NCBI GenBank assembly: GCA_012519745.1
Contig: JAAYPO010000111.1
Span: 1 to 49,935 of the forward strand
Length of the DNA stretch: 49,935 bases
Direction of reading: 5' to 3'
Source: Clostridiaceae bacterium
GTDB lineage: Bacteria > Bacillota > Clostridia > Acetivibrionales > DTU013
Shown here: positions 49,693 through 49,935 of the stretch, one piece after another
How positions within the stretch are numbered: position 1 is the first letter of the stretch
Layout: each line of letters opens with the position of its first letter
The notes under the pieces: generated by a model
Told to the model about the DNA's origin: nothing
The model's database searches: none
What the model saw: only the letters and a program-made list of their open reading frames with translations
Made by a program: the position numbers and the translations under genes

Positions 49693-49935
49693 ATGGGGAC
49701 GTTTCTCTGCCGGAGGGCTGTTCTTCACAGCCTGAGATGTGTCAGAACGTGGTAGTGGGACACTTCTGTGCAGGGAGTCAGGCTTTGTGTGCTGAGAAAT
49801 GTCAGAACATGGTAATGGGACACTTCTCTGCAGGGAGTCAGGCTTTGTTTGCTGAGAAATGTCAGAACGTGGTAATGGGACACTTCTCTGCAGGGAGTCA
49901 GGCTTTGTTTGCTGAGAAATGTCAGAACGTGGTAA
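49693..49935. repeat. 60-bp tandem repeat running off the window end
   Basis: Three full 60-base units begin at 49756, 49816 and 49876 (TGGGACACTTCTCTGCAGGG in the last two). Units 2 and 3 are identical, unit 1 differs at three bases, and a diverged copy precedes them (49693-49755). One plus-strand frame stays open through all units, repeating 20 codons (GHFSAGSQALFAEKCQNVVM), but no ribosome site is seen. The array continues beyond the window. There are no spacers, so it is not CRISPR. Confidence 0.9.

Noticed and set aside
49693-49935. CRISPR array
   Set aside because: The 60-base units follow each other directly with no unique spacers, so this is a simple tandem repeat.

Overview
The window reads as chromosomal core DNA of a Gram-positive, probably spore-forming member of the class Clostridia. 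The basis is gene content: a FapR-controlled fatty-acid cluster, an IspH-S1 fusion, a GerW/YtfJ sporulation protein, HutP, ScpA/ScpB, a ferredoxin-type indolepyruvate oxidoreductase and Gram-positive style AGGAGG ribosome sites and promoters. I infer affinity to the cellulolytic/ruminococcal branch of Clostridia from remembered gene order (cmk, plsC, ispH-rpsA near a 12S/1.3S/5S transcarboxylase set); that is not proven here. Most genes lie on the minus strand.

Layout: 1-7.6 kb is a fatty-acid/phospholipid operon (fapR, plsX, fabH, fabD, fabG, acpP, then after a terminator fabF, rnc and a radical SAM gene). 7.6-9.7 kb is rimO-pgsA with its own promoter and terminator. 9.6-14.7 kb holds repeats, recX-recA under a LexA-type box, a MurJ-type flippase and cinA. 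14.7-20.8 kb is plus strand: L-lactate dehydrogenase, then MoxR / DUF58 / transglutaminase. 20.8-26.7 kb is an aryl-keto-acid island (iorA, iorB, paaK, ACT protein, with a sodium symporter just upstream). 26.7-30.7 kb has a nested hairpin repeat, a beta-CASP hydrolase, three tRNAs and murD. 30.6-36.9 kb is hutP-aroH-cmk-plsC-ispH/rpsA, then cheR-dinB. 37-39.7 kb is an RpiR regulator with an FAD protein and a small membrane protein. 39.9-44.5 kb is an orphan gene and a biotin-dependent transcarboxylase operon. 44.5-49.6 kb is trpS, scpA, scpB, DUF2953, ytfJ, rluB, mnmM. The window ends in a 60-bp tandem repeat.

The most striking observation is at 44.3-44.5 kb. A manganese-type (yybP-ykoY) riboswitch has its own promoter and overlaps an intrinsic terminator. 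It lies immediately upstream of the transcarboxylase operon (12S-like carboxyltransferase, small MmdE-like protein, biotin carrier, 5S-like metal-dependent carboxyltransferase). This family is known for controlling manganese exporters, so control of a central-carbon carboxyltransferase would be unusual. A second, terminator-independent promoter lies between the terminator and the first gene.

Other points of interest are a tryptophanyl-tRNA synthetase with a probable 4Fe-4S cysteine motif, HutP next to chorismate mutase with no hut genes in view, an orphan protein with an RNase HII-like N-terminal motif and a C-terminal zinc-ligand pattern, and several miniature palindromic repeats. All family names come from recognising motifs by eye; no database search was run.
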